Under the pieces are notes generated by a model. The model searched no databases, was not told where the DNA came from, and saw nothing but the letters and a program-made list of their open reading frames with translations. The position numbers were made by a program, and so were the translations under genes. DNA of 64,000 bases from Geobacillus genomosp. 3 (GTDB taxonomy: Bacteria; Bacillota; Bacilli; Bacillales; Anoxybacillaceae): positions 256,001 through 320,000 of the forward strand of contig NC_022080.4 of assembly GCF_000445995.2 (NCBI RefSeq), written 5' to 3'. Below, piece after piece: positions 37,361 to 46,561 of this stretch (position 1 is its first letter; the number at the start of each line of letters is the position of its first letter).

Positions 37361-38869
37361 ATGGACGCCACATGGCTCAAACCCATTGTCGAAGCAAAGT
37401 ATTTATCGACGGAAAACGCGCACCGCTACCGGGCGATTTTGCGCTACTTTTACATTCAGCACGAGCGGATGCGGCAATATTTGTTTCCTGAAGAAGTGTA
37501 CGCCTTTTTAAAGCAGCACGAGGAATTTGCCGATTACACCGAAGACGATTTGCAGCAAGACCTCGACCAGCTCGTCAAATGGAACAACTTGATCGCCCGC
37601 CAAGAGACGGCGCATGTGCGGACGATTGAAGAGTTTAAGAAAAAGCGGTTCCGCTACCAATGCAGCCCGTACACGGTGGAGATTGAGCGGATGATCCGCA
37701 CGCTTGAACAGCTCGGGGATTCGTTCGGGGGATCGCTTGAGAAAACACGGTTTGACCGCTTGTACGCCTCGCTTTCCCGCATGGAAACGATCATTGCGTC
37801 TGATTTTCAAGAGCAGCGGGACGAACTGCATCAAGTATGGGAAGAGACGTTTGACTATTTCAAGAAGATCATTCAAAACTCCGCTGATTACATCGCTTAC
37901 TTGCACAGCGAAAATTTAGAAGAGCGGATGACGTCTGAGGCGTTTCTTGTCTACAAAGAGCAGTTCACCGCCTATTTGCGCGATTTTATCGCCGCCTTGC
38001 AAAAAACGTCGATGCAGATTGAACAATTGCTTGAAGATTTGCCGGAAGAAGGGGTTCGGCAGTTCATCGAGCATGTCGTCGACTATGAGCGGTCGATCCC
38101 GCGCTTTGCCGAAGCGCTGCCGCCGCGTCCTATGCAGATTGAAGAAAAATGGGAGACGTGGCGCAGCTTGTGCGAATGGTTTTTAGGGCGCGACGGGCGT
38201 GAGAGCGAGCTGTCGTTTTTGCAATACCAGACGAATGAAGCGATTCGCCGCCTGACGAGGGTTGTGCAACGGCTTGGCGAGCGGCATCACCATTTTCGCA
38301 GCCGCAAAGGCGACTACTTGCATTTGGCCCGTTGGTTTTCCCGCCTTGAATCGATTGAAGAGGCGCACTGCCTGTCAGCGGTCGTGTTTGGCTGCTTCCA
38401 TACGAAACATCTCGTCGCCGATGCAGGGGCGACGGACAATATATATCGCGACGTATGGGATGAGCCGCCGTTTGAATGGGTGACAAAACCGCGCGTCCGC
38501 CATTACGGGGAAAAGAAAAAGCCGCAGGCGATCGATGAGAAAGAGATGGAAAAAGACGAAGCGCGCCGCCGCTATTTGGAAGAAAAGGAGCGTGAGGAAG
38601 CGGCGCTCAGACAGCTTGTGACCGATGGAAAAATCGTGCTTGCCGAACTTCCCGAAGTGAGCCCTTATGTGCGGAAAACGCTGCTCGGCTGGATCGCCAA
38701 GGCGATGGGGCGTGAAGGACAAGCGGTGAAGACGGAAAACGGATGGGTCGTCAAAGTGGTGAACAAAGACGGCACGATTTGCCTTCGCGCTGAGGATGGG
38801 GAGCTGGTGATGCCGAACTGTGAAATCCATGTGCTTTCAAGGGGGAATGAGAATGGAAACGGCGTTTGA
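37361..38869 (+). CDS. jetA: Wadjet defence protein JetA (TIGR02677 type)
   Basis: JetA is the kleisin-like subunit of the Wadjet complex, an SMC-family machine that senses small circular DNA and cuts plasmids. The 502-residue sequence has the family start (WLKPIVEAKYLSTENAHRYRAILRYFYIQHERMRQYLFPEEVY) and an MEKDEARRRYLEEKEREEAALRQL helix before the C-terminal winged-helix-like region. It begins the four-gene operon jetABCD, with 17-nt and 38-nt overlaps between later genes. The ATG at 37361 has GAAGGTGG upstream. Confidence 0.9.
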   Translation: MDATWLKPIVEAKYLSTENAHRYRAILRYFYIQHERMRQYLFPEEVYAFLKQHEEFADYTEDDLQQDLDQLVKWNNLIARQETAHVRTIEEFKKKRFRYQCSPYTVEIERMIRTLEQLGDSFGGSLEKTRFDRLYASLSRMETIIASDFQEQRDELHQVWEETFDYFKKIIQNSADYIAYLHSENLEERMTSEAFLVYKEQFTAYLRDFIAALQKTSMQIEQLLEDLPEEGVRQFIEHVVDYERSIPRFAEALPPRPMQIEEKWETWRSLCEWFLGRDGRESELSFLQYQTNEAIRRLTRVVQRLGERHHHFRSRKGDYLHLARWFSRLESIEEAHCLSAVVFGCFHTKHLVADAGATDNIYRDVWDEPPFEWVTKPRVRHYGEKKKPQAIDEKEMEKDEARRRYLEEKEREEAALRQLVTDGKIVLAELPEVSPYVRKTLLGWIAKAMGREGQAVKTENGWVVKVVNKDGTICLRAEDGELVMPNCEIHVLSRGNENGNGV

Positions 38870-40049
38870 CGACCAGGCGAAAGAGGCGCTCGCCGCGTTG
38901 TTTGAACAGTTTTGGATCGTTCGGGAACAGGAGCCGGAGTTGTATCAACTTGTGCGCGAGCGCGAACATGTGTTGAAAAGGTATGTCGAAGAGAAGTTCG
39001 GCTATCGGCTCATCGTGCATCGCTATTTCGCCAAACTTGAGAAAATCCCGGCTGAACCGGAGCCATGGATGGGGATCGAGTCGTTTCAAGAGCCGCTTGA
39101 CTACGCGTTGTTTTGTTGCTTGATGGCGTATTTGGAAGGCAAGGCGGTGGAAGAGAAGTTTTTGCTTTCCGACGTATGTGAGGAAATCCGCGCTATGTAT
39201 CCCGGAGATATACCGGTTGATTGGACGAACTACTCGCACCGGCGCGCGCTTATTCGCGTGCTGAAAACGGCGGAACAAATCGGGCTCATCCGCCGGATGG
39301 ATGGGGAGGTGGAAGCGTTCGCTCATCACGCCGGGGAAGAGGCGCTGTACGAAGTGCCGGTGCTGGCTCGCTATTTCATGCGCACGTATCCGAAAGATTT
39401 GCTTCGGTATGAATCGCTTGAGGAACTGCTCGCCGAGGAGTGGAAGGCGGCGCCGCAAGACTATCGGCGGCACCGTCTGTACCGAAAACTGTTTTTGTCC
39501 CCGGCGGTGTACCGGACGGAAGGGGATGAACAAGACTTTTACTACTTGCGCAACTTTCGCCATCGGCTGCGTGATGATATCGAAGCGCATACGCCGTTTC
39601 GGTATGAGCTGTACAAAAACGCGGCGATGTTGACGCTTCCTGAGCGGCAGGCGCCGTACACCACTTTTCCTGATCAGAAAGGGACGTCGGAGATCATTCT
39701 TCATTTTGCTGCTTTGGTGCGCGAACGGCTTGAGGAATGTCCGCCGGATGAGTATGGCCGCCTCCGGCTGACGCCTGAACAATTTTCCGCCTGGCTGGCT
39801 GATTGCCGCCGCCGTTACGGGTGCGGATGGGGGAAGACGTATCGTGACATGTCGGCCGCCGAGCTTGTTCGAGAGGTGCTTGCGGCGCTTAGCGAATGGT
39901 GCATGGCGGATGTGGAGCACGATACCGGCATGATCGTCCTTTATCCGCTTCTTGGTCGGCTTTCAGGACGGTATCCGGACGATTTTGACACGAAAGAGGG
40001 GGAGGAGCATCATGAACCCGTGGGTTCTTCATCGCGCCGGGCTGATTAA
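38853..40049 (+). CDS. jetB: Wadjet defence protein JetB (TIGR02678 type)
   Basis: JetB is the KITE-like, winged-helix subunit that binds the JetA kleisin and JetC heads. The 398-residue sequence carries the TIGR02678 pattern: ALAALFEQFWIVREQEPELYQLVREREHVLKRYVEEKFGYRL near the N-terminus, and a C-terminal block with SAWLADCRRRYGCGWGKTYRD. The ATG at 38853 follows AAGGGGGA by 6 nt and overlaps the jetA end by 17 nt. Confidence 0.9.
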   Translation: METAFDDQAKEALAALFEQFWIVREQEPELYQLVREREHVLKRYVEEKFGYRLIVHRYFAKLEKIPAEPEPWMGIESFQEPLDYALFCCLMAYLEGKAVEEKFLLSDVCEEIRAMYPGDIPVDWTNYSHRRALIRVLKTAEQIGLIRRMDGEVEAFAHHAGEEALYEVPVLARYFMRTYPKDLLRYESLEELLAEEWKAAPQDYRRHRLYRKLFLSPAVYRTEGDEQDFYYLRNFRHRLRDDIEAHTPFRYELYKNAAMLTLPERQAPYTTFPDQKGTSEIILHFAALVRERLEECPPDEYGRLRLTPEQFSAWLADCRRRYGCGWGKTYRDMSAAELVREVLAALSEWCMADVEHDTGMIVLYPLLGRLSGRYPDDFDTKEGEEHHEPVGSSSRRAD

Positions 40050-43000
40050 TTTTTGGTATTACGATGAGCAATATTTCCATTTCGCTGACGGAAAGCTGCT
40101 CTTGCGGGGGAGCAACGGGGCGGGCAAATCGGTGACGATGCAAAGCTTAATCCCCGTGCTTTTGGACGGCAAAAAGACGCCCGACCGCCTTGACCCATTC
40201 GGCTCGCGGGCGCGGCGGATGGAAGATTACTTGCTCGGGGAAAAAGATGTCGTCAACCGCGACGAACGAACCGGGTATTTGTTTTTGGAATACAAACGAA
40301 AACAGTCGGACCAATACGTGACAACGGGAATCGGCTTGCGCGCGAAGCGGCAAAAAAGCCTCGATTTCTGGGGATTTGTCATCTTCGACAACCGCCGCGT
40401 CGGTCATGACATCGCCCTATATAAAAAGGAAAAAACAGGGGAGAAAATCCCGTTGACGAAACGCGAGCTGGCCGCATTGCTTGGCGCGGGCGGGACGGTC
40501 GTCGAGACGCAAAAAGAGTATATGGAGCTTGTGAATAAACATGTGTTTCGCTTTGAATCGATCGAAGCGTTTCAAGAACTGATCGAACTGCTCATTCAAC
40601 TGCGCAGTCCGAAGCTGTCCAAAGATTTTAAGCCGACGGTCATTTACGAGATTTTGGAAAGCTCGCTGCCTCCGTTGACCGACGAAGAGCTTCGCCATTT
40701 GTCGGACACAATCGAAAACATGGACCAGGCAAAACAGCAGCTTGAGCAACTTGAACGCGACGAGCGGGCGTTGAAGCGCCTTTGCGATCAATACCGCCTG
40801 TACAACGAATATATGATCGCCGAAAAAGCGGCAGAATACGTAAAAGCGGTCAAGCAGGCCGAACAGCTCGCCGCCGAGCAACAACGCCTGCACGATGAAG
40901 AAGAGCGGGCGCGAACGACGCTTGATGAGCTTGAGGAGTCCATCACCCGCCTTGGCCGCGAAGAAGATGTGCTGCGCTCGCGTGAAATCGACTTGGCCGG
41001 CCACGAAGTGTTCCAGCAGGCGGAGAAGTACGAACAGTTGAAGGCGGAGCGCCAGCGCCTGCGGGAGCGGCGAGAGCGGCATGAGCGGACGATCGAGGAG
41101 AAGGAACGGATCGAGCGCCAACGCCGCCGCCGCCTCGATGAAGCGGAAGCACGGTTGGACGACCTTGAGCGGAAGCTTGAAGACGAGCTGGAGCAGCTGA
41201 GTATGGATGCCGACGAAGGATCCTTTTCCTTGCATGAAACGAACGAAGGCGACTTTCACCGCCATCGCCAAAAGGAGCAGGAGTTTTTGTTTGCCGCTTG
41301 GAAACAGGAAGCCGACCGCCATATCGAGCGGCTTGAAGGGCTGGCCCGCCTTTGGCGCAGGCATGACGATTTGCAGCGGCGTTATGAAGAGGCGAGCAAC
41401 GAAGCGGGGGAGCGGCAGCGGGAAATGGACGAATGGCGGCATCAGCAACGGAAATGGGAAGAACTGCTCGAACAAGAGAAAGAGCGTTTTGAACAAGAGG
41501 TGCTTGCTTGGGTCGAGCGGGGAGGGGTCGACGTTTCCGAAGCGGACATTCAGATGTTTTTGCAACAAGTGGGCGGCATATATGAACAATACTCGGTCGA
41601 TGACTTGAAGCGCCCGTTCGTTCAAACGTATTATGCCGCTGTCGGCAAGAAAAACGATGAGAAATGGCGGCTCGAACATGACATCCGCCTGTTGGAAGAG
41701 AAGCGGGCAGAGCGTGAAGCGGAACTCTGCCATTGGCGGGAGAAGCGCGATCCTGAGCCTGAGCGCGACGAACAGACAGAAGCCGCCCGCTCGGCTTTGG
41801 AACGGCAAGGAATTCCGTTTGTTCCGCTCTATGCCGCCGTCGAGTTTGCCGACCATGTACCCGACCCTGTACGCGAACGGATCGAATCAGCGCTTTCGCA
41901 CGCCGGTCTGCTTGACGCACTCATTACGGCCCGCGAGGTCGATGTCGCCTGCGACCGTGTTCTCACCCCAAACCCGGTTCATATGGCGCATACGCTGGCT
42001 GATTATTTGCGCCCCGACGAAGAGGCTCCTGTGCCAGCCGAACGGATTGACGACATTTTGCGAAGCATCGTCATCGCCGATGTGGAACAGCAAGCGGGCA
42101 TGACGCTGGATGAGCAAGGGCGCTATGCGCTCGGTCTTGTCCGCGGTCATGCGCCAAAGAGAGACAAGGCGATGTTCATCGGCCGTGCAGCGCGGGAACG
42201 GTGGCGGCTCGAGAACATCGCGGCGTTGGAAGCGGAGATCGCCGCTTTAGGTCAAGAGATCGAACGCCTGAGAAGGGAGCATCAGGCGGTGGAAGCGGCC
42301 ATCGAGGAGCTGGCCGATTGGTTTATGGCGTTTCCGTCCGACCGCGATGTGCGCACGGCGTTTGAGGAAGCGCAAGAAGCGCGCCGTCAGGCCGAAAGCA
42401 AAGAGCGGGAGTGGAAGCGGCAAGAAGAAAAAGCCATCCTCTTGGCGCGGGAATGGAAACAAATCAAGCAGCAGCTCCGTGATGAGTCGGCCGAGCTTGA
42501 CTTAGCCTTTTCCCCGGAAGGCTGTGAACAGGCGCAGTTCGCCATGAAATCGTACGTCCGCCATTTGCACGAACTCGAAGTGCTTTACCGCGAGACGCGC
42601 CATACCGAAGCGATGATCGCACAACAACGCGAACAGCTCGAAGCGCTGCGCGAGGAAATTGACGAAGCGAAAGGGGAACGAAATCAGCTTCGCGATGACG
42701 AAGAGCAACTTGCATTGCGAATGTCAGAGATGGAACGGACGCTGAAACAAATGGGGGCGGATGACATTCGGGCGGAAATTGCCCGCATCCAAGAACGGTT
42801 GGTATTTTTGCGCGGAGAAATTCCGCGCCTTGTCAACGAACGGGCGCGGACAGAACAGCGCCTCATGCGCCTCGTCGAGGAGCGGGAACAAGGGGAGCGG
42901 CGAGAATCGTTCGCCCGCCAGCTGGCCGCGATGTGGGAGCGGTCGTTTGCCGATGAAGCGGCGCTTGGGCTCGTAGACCTCGACCGTTCGCTCCCCCTTT

Positions 43001-44130
43001 TGGAGCAGGCAAAAGAAGCGAAACAACGATACGAAGCAGCGCTAAAAGAGACGCGCTCCTCACTTTTGGCGCGGCTGAACACCGTCTTTTTCCAAGAGTC
43101 GTCCAACTTGACCGAATATCGAGCGGCATTCGAGCCGTTGATGGAACAAAGAGAGCACGAATGGATCGCCGCCGCGCCGGATGACGAGATGGCGATGAAA
43201 GCCGCCGATTGGCGGGAAAAACAAGAGCGCCATGTCATTTACCTCGATTATAAAGGCCAGCGCGCCACACCGTTTGCCGTGCTCGCTGAGGTGGAGCGCG
43301 ACATCGCCCTGCAGCACGAATATATGAAAGAACAAGACCGCGAGCTGTATGAAGATGTCATTCTAAAATCAGTCGGCCGCATTTTGCGCAGCCGCATCCA
43401 GCGCGCCGAGCGGTGGGTGAACGATATGAACAAGCTGATGGGCGGTCTCGATACATCATCAGGGCTTGTGTTGTCCATTCAATGGAAACCGAAAACGGCG
43501 GAGACGGAAGCGGAGCTGGATACGAAAGAATTGGTGCGCCTTTTGCGCATTGATTCGCGGTTGTTGAAAGAGGAAGATTTGCAGCGGGTGACGAACCATT
43601 TCCGCTCCAAAATCACGCGCGCCCGCGAATTGCTTGAGGAGCGCGGCCAAGGCAACACGCTCCACCAGATCATTAAAGAAGTGCTGGACTACCGGAAATG
43701 GTTTGCCTTCACCTTGTACTATGAAAAAACAAACGAGCCGAAACGCGAGCTGACGAACCATCGCTTCTACCAATTCAGCGGCGGGGAGAAGGCGATGGCG
43801 ATGTACATTCCGCTCTTTGCCGCGGCGTATTCGCGCTACCAGGAAGCGGGTGATGACGCGCCGTACATCATCTCGCTCGACGAGGCGTTCGCCGGCGTTG
43901 ACGAAAACAATATCCGCAATATGTTCGGCCTTGTCGAACAGCTTGGTTTTAACTATATCATGAACTCGCAAGCTCTTTGGGGCGACTACGACACCGTGCC
44001 CGCTTTGTCCATTTGCGAACTCGTCCGCCCGCGCAACGCGTCGTTTGTCACCGTCATTCATTACCGTTGGAATGGGCGCGTCAAACAGTTGGTTGCCGAC
44101 GACAAAGAATGGGAGAGGGTTGAGACGTGA
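40012..44130 (+). CDS. jetC: Wadjet defence protein JetC, SMC-like ATPase (TIGR02680 type)
   Basis: JetC is the motor of Wadjet, an SMC/MukB-like ATPase of 1372 residues that extrudes DNA loops. Walker A is GSNGAGKS (residues 33-40), long coiled coils with a central hinge fill about residues 250-1150, and the C-terminal head has the ABC signature FSGGEKAMAMY (1255-1265) and Walker B IISLDEAF (1286-1293). All ATPase elements are intact. It starts inside the last 38 nt of jetB with GGGGGAGGAG upstream and overlaps jetD by 4 nt. Confidence 0.93.
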   Translation: MNPWVLHRAGLINFWYYDEQYFHFADGKLLLRGSNGAGKSVTMQSLIPVLLDGKKTPDRLDPFGSRARRMEDYLLGEKDVVNRDERTGYLFLEYKRKQSDQYVTTGIGLRAKRQKSLDFWGFVIFDNRRVGHDIALYKKEKTGEKIPLTKRELAALLGAGGTVVETQKEYMELVNKHVFRFESIEAFQELIELLIQLRSPKLSKDFKPTVIYEILESSLPPLTDEELRHLSDTIENMDQAKQQLEQLERDERALKRLCDQYRLYNEYMIAEKAAEYVKAVKQAEQLAAEQQRLHDEEERARTTLDELEESITRLGREEDVLRSREIDLAGHEVFQQAEKYEQLKAERQRLRERRERHERTIEEKERIERQRRRRLDEAEARLDDLERKLEDELEQLSMDADEGSFSLHETNEGDFHRHRQKEQEFLFAAWKQEADRHIERLEGLARLWRRHDDLQRRYEEASNEAGERQREMDEWRHQQRKWEELLEQEKERFEQEVLAWVERGGVDVSEADIQMFLQQVGGIYEQYSVDDLKRPFVQTYYAAVGKKNDEKWRLEHDIRLLEEKRAEREAELCHWREKRDPEPERDEQTEAARSALERQGIPFVPLYAAVEFADHVPDPVRERIESALSHAGLLDALITAREVDVACDRVLTPNPVHMAHTLADYLRPDEEAPVPAERIDDILRSIVIADVEQQAGMTLDEQGRYALGLVRGHAPKRDKAMFIGRAARERWRLENIAALEAEIAALGQEIERLRREHQAVEAAIEELADWFMAFPSDRDVRTAFEEAQEARRQAESKEREWKRQEEKAILLAREWKQIKQQLRDESAELDLAFSPEGCEQAQFAMKSYVRHLHELEVLYRETRHTEAMIAQQREQLEALREEIDEAKGERNQLRDDEEQLALRMSEMERTLKQMGADDIRAEIARIQERLVFLRGEIPRLVNERARTEQRLMRLVEEREQGERRESFARQLAAMWERSFADEAALGLVDLDRSLPLLEQAKEAKQRYEAALKETRSSLLARLNTVFFQESSNLTEYRAAFEPLMEQREHEWIAAAPDDEMAMKAADWREKQERHVIYLDYKGQRATPFAVLAEVERDIALQHEYMKEQDRELYEDVILKSVGRILRSRIQRAERWVNDMNKLMGGLDTSSGLVLSIQWKPKTAETEAELDTKELVRLLRIDSRLLKEEDLQRVTNHFRSKITRARELLEERGQGNTLHQIIKEVLDYRKWFAFTLYYEKTNEPKRELTNHRFYQFSGGEKAMAMYIPLFAAAYSRYQEAGDDAPYIISLDEAFAGVDENNIRNMFGLVEQLGFNYIMNSQALWGDYDTVPALSICELVRPRNASFVTVIHYRWNGRVKQLVADDKEWERVET

Positions 44131-45347
44131 GCATCGCCAAGGAAGCCGCCGCCTTTTTCCGCTCCGAGCGGGCGTTTCATCGTCTGTTTGTCGAGATGAA
44201 ACGCAAGTACGAGTCACTTGGCCGCGTGGGAGGCACGGTTTCGCTGCAATCGTTCTCTGACGAAGAACGGGAGGCCATCGCCGCCTTTTTCGGCAAAGAC
44301 GTCGCCCGCGTCTCCCTTTCCACTTTTGAAAAACAGCTCGGACAAACCAAGTTTGCGGGCGTCGGACTTGTCGCTCTGCTGGAACAATATTTTGGCGAAT
44401 CGCTCGTGTCGAAAAAGGAGCGGCTTCAGGCGGAAGAGGACGAACGGGAGCGGTTTTTCGCGCGCCTTGTAGAGGAACATCATTGGTTCGCGACGATCCG
44501 CAGCCAGCGCTTCGTCCAAACGGCGTACGAAACGAACCGCGATGGCCTTGAAGCAGCTGTCCGCCTCGTCGGCGAGGCTCTCCGCCGCCTGCCGCTTTCA
44601 TCCTACATGCGCCTCCCGCTCTTTGCCCAACAAGTGGCGGGCGATCCGCACGCGTTCGACCTGTCCACACTGTCAGGAAGGCTGCTGTTGTCCGCCTTGC
44701 AAGCGGCCGTCCCAGGCCAATGGGACGCGACGTCTGTGGAGAGTGTCAATGAACTGTTGCAGTCCGTCGGATTGCTCCGCGAAGATATATTAAACTTTGC
44801 CACGTGCGCCAACATCCTGGCGGAAACCGAGGAAGGGCCTCATCGGGTCTTTTCCGCCGCCGTCGAGGGGAACGTTGCGCTGAACGTGCCGTTGCGAGAA
44901 GTGCTGCCCCTCGCACGCGCCCACCCCGCCTGCGGCCAAACAGTGTACATCGTCGAAAACGCCGGCGTTTTCTCGACGTTGCTTGACACCCGCGCCCCGC
45001 TTGTGAGCACGAACGGACAAATGAACCTAGCGACAATCAAGCTGCTCGATTTGCTCGCGGCCTCTGGCGCCAAGCTGTATTATTCGGGCGACTTCGACCC
45101 GGAAGGATTGGCCATGGCCGAGCGGCTGCTCGAACGGTACGGTCCAGCCGTCACCCTTTGGCGTTTTTCCTTGGACGATTATATGGCCGCCAACCCGGTC
45201 GTGGACCTCCCTCCTGAGCGCCTCGCCAAACTCGCATCCGTGGCGTCCGAGCCGCTGCGGCCAGTGAAAGAGGCCATCGAGCGAACGAAAAAAGCCGGCT
45301 ATCAAGAAGCGATCATCGAGAGGCTGGCGAGGGATATAAAAGGGTAG
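44127..45347 (+). CDS. jetD: Wadjet defence protein JetD, topoisomerase VI-like nuclease (TIGR02679 type)
   Basis: JetD is the nuclease of Wadjet that cuts plasmid DNA once loop extrusion is complete. The 406-residue protein has a C-terminal Toprim fold related to topoisomerase VI: the acidic Glu in YIVENAGVFSTL (E277) and the DxD pair in YYSGDFDPEGLA (D322, D324). These catalytic residues are intact. Its start overlaps the jetC stop as GTGA. The TIGR02677-02680 set of genes defines type I Wadjet. Confidence 0.92.
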   Translation: MSIAKEAAAFFRSERAFHRLFVEMKRKYESLGRVGGTVSLQSFSDEEREAIAAFFGKDVARVSLSTFEKQLGQTKFAGVGLVALLEQYFGESLVSKKERLQAEEDERERFFARLVEEHHWFATIRSQRFVQTAYETNRDGLEAAVRLVGEALRRLPLSSYMRLPLFAQQVAGDPHAFDLSTLSGRLLLSALQAAVPGQWDATSVESVNELLQSVGLLREDILNFATCANILAETEEGPHRVFSAAVEGNVALNVPLREVLPLARAHPACGQTVYIVENAGVFSTLLDTRAPLVSTNGQMNLATIKLLDLLAASGAKLYYSGDFDPEGLAMAERLLERYGPAVTLWRFSLDDYMAANPVVDLPPERLAKLASVASEPLRPVKEAIERTKKAGYQEAIIERLARDIKG

Positions 45348-45380
45348 CGCGCACCTTGTCTTTCCACAGACCGATCAGGG

Positions 45381-45418
45381 GAAGGTGCCGGAAAAAGAGC
45401 GGAGCACCTTCCTCTTAT
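45381..45418 (+). terminator. Probable jetABCD terminator
   Basis: GAAGGTGC (45381-45388) pairs with GCACCTTC (45404-45411), followed by CTCTTATT. The T-run is imperfect. Confidence 0.5.
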
Positions 45419-45644
45419 TGTGTTCACGAAACTTGAAAGTACCATTTCGGAAAAAGTTGGGGGACATCACCGTCTTCAGCTGCCATGAACACTACGATGG
45501 ATCTTCCTTATTGATGATTCAATTTCCATTTTGGACGGTTCTCGACTTCCGCTTTCTGGCGGTGGAATTGCGCAAATTGCCGTGGCGAGTACATTCACCA
45601 TAACAACCCCGTCGCCGCCGATTTGCCAAACATGGGGGATGATG
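45419..45644. other. Spacer between Wadjet operon and CRISPR array
   Basis: About 226 nt with no supportable gene and no degenerate repeat upstream of the first one. An open frame runs from here through the array on the plus strand, but it is an artefact of repeat translation. Confidence 0.5.
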
Positions 45645-46140
45645 GTCATAGTTCCCCTGAGATTATCGCTGTGGTATAATAAATTCAAAACAGAAATACC
45701 GTTTCTTGTAGTCATAGTTCCCCTGAGATTATCGCTGTGGTATAATTCCTGCAACGTGGTAATCTCATCATGCTCGTCATAGTTCCCCTGAGATTATCGC
45801 TGTGGTATAATCGGCGTGTTCCTCGAACATGCGCCAGCCGAGTCATAGTTCCCCTGAGATTATCGCTGTGGTATAATCTACGGGCGCGAGAGAGGCCTTC
45901 TCGAAGCGTCATAGTTCCCCTGAGATTATCGCTGTGGTATAATTAATACCATGAAGGCATGGCTGAGATCGTGGTCATAGTTCCCCTGAGATTATCGCTG
46001 TGGTATAATATAACGAACAGCAAGTGAACAGGAGGACAAGTCATAGTTCCCCTGAGATTATCGCTGTGGTATAATAAATACACGGACTAGGTTATCACCG
46101 TACCGTCATAGTTCCCCTGAGATTATCGCTGTGGTATAAT
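45645..46140 (+). CRISPR. Type II-C CRISPR array, 8 identical repeats and 7 spacers
   Basis: Eight identical 36-bp repeats start at 45645, 45711, 45776, 45842, 45908, 45974, 46040 and 46105. The spacers are 29 or 30 bp. Repeats begin GTCATAGTTCCCC and end GTGGTATAAT. The strand that pairs with the tracrRNA anti-repeat is the plus strand, so crRNAs are made rightward with the spacer 5' of the repeat. All repeats end with TGGTATAAT, a perfect extended -10 box, and a poor -35 (TTCCCC) lies 17 bp upstream. That arrangement predicts a separate transcript per spacer starting about 6-7 nt into it, leaving a guide of about 23 nt. A bidirectional terminator follows the last repeat. Confidence 0.98.
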
Positions 46141-46148
46141 ACGTATCC

Positions 46149-46187
46149 AAAAAAGCCTGCTATCTCAAGGATCGCAGGCTTTTTTGC
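46149..46187. terminator. Bidirectional terminator between array and cas2
   Basis: AAAAAAGCCTGC (46149-46160) pairs with GCAGGCTTTTTT (46174-46185). The A6/T6 ends make it effective on both strands, separating the rightward array from the leftward cas genes. Confidence 0.93.
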
Positions 46188-46240
46188 TTTCAAAAAAATG
46201 CAAATGTGCTTATGCAAAAAGGGGAACCATTTCGGTTTTT

Positions 46241-46561
46241 TTAAAAAAGCGTCAGCTGGGTAGATGTTATTTTCTTTTCCTGTGCTGTGGGTTCCCCAAG
46301 AAGCAGCTGCATTTTTGCGTACTGCTTTTCCGTTACGACCATTGCCCGAATCGACCCTTGAGGGGGTAAGTTGTGTTTTAACCTCGCCAAGTGTTTGTCC
46401 GTTGCCTCATGTCCGTGGCAGACGCGGCTGTAGACCGAAAACTGCAACATATCGTATCCTTCGTTTAGCAGGAATGTACGAAACCGCCGGTATTCGCGCT
46501 TCTCCCGGTTGGTCACGACGGGAAGGTCAAAAAAGACGAGCAACCGCATGAATTTACTCAT
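46241..46561 (-). CDS. cas2: CRISPR-associated endonuclease Cas2
   Basis: Cas2 forms the adaptation complex with Cas1 that inserts new spacers. The 106-residue protein has the ferredoxin-like fold with MRLLVFFDLPVVTNREKREYRRFRTFLLNEGYDMLQFSVYSRVC, including the catalytic-site-type Asp in FFDLP. Its start overlaps the cas1 stop by 8 nt. No csn2 or cas4 follows, which classifies the locus as II-C. Confidence 0.96.
   Translation of the reverse strand: MSKFMRLLVFFDLPVVTNREKREYRRFRTFLLNEGYDMLQFSVYSRVCHGHEATDKHLARLKHNLPPQGSIRAMVVTEKQYAKMQLLLGEPTAQEKKITSTQLTLF

Noticed and set aside
40417..41856. Minus-strand frame of 479 codons opposite jetC
   Set aside because: It has the leucine- and phenylalanine-rich composition expected from the reverse of a coiled-coil gene; jetC is clear on the other strand.
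45531..45782. Plus-strand frame that repeats VIVPLRLSLWYN
   Set aside because: It is the translation of CRISPR repeats and an upstream spacer stretch, with no ribosome site.
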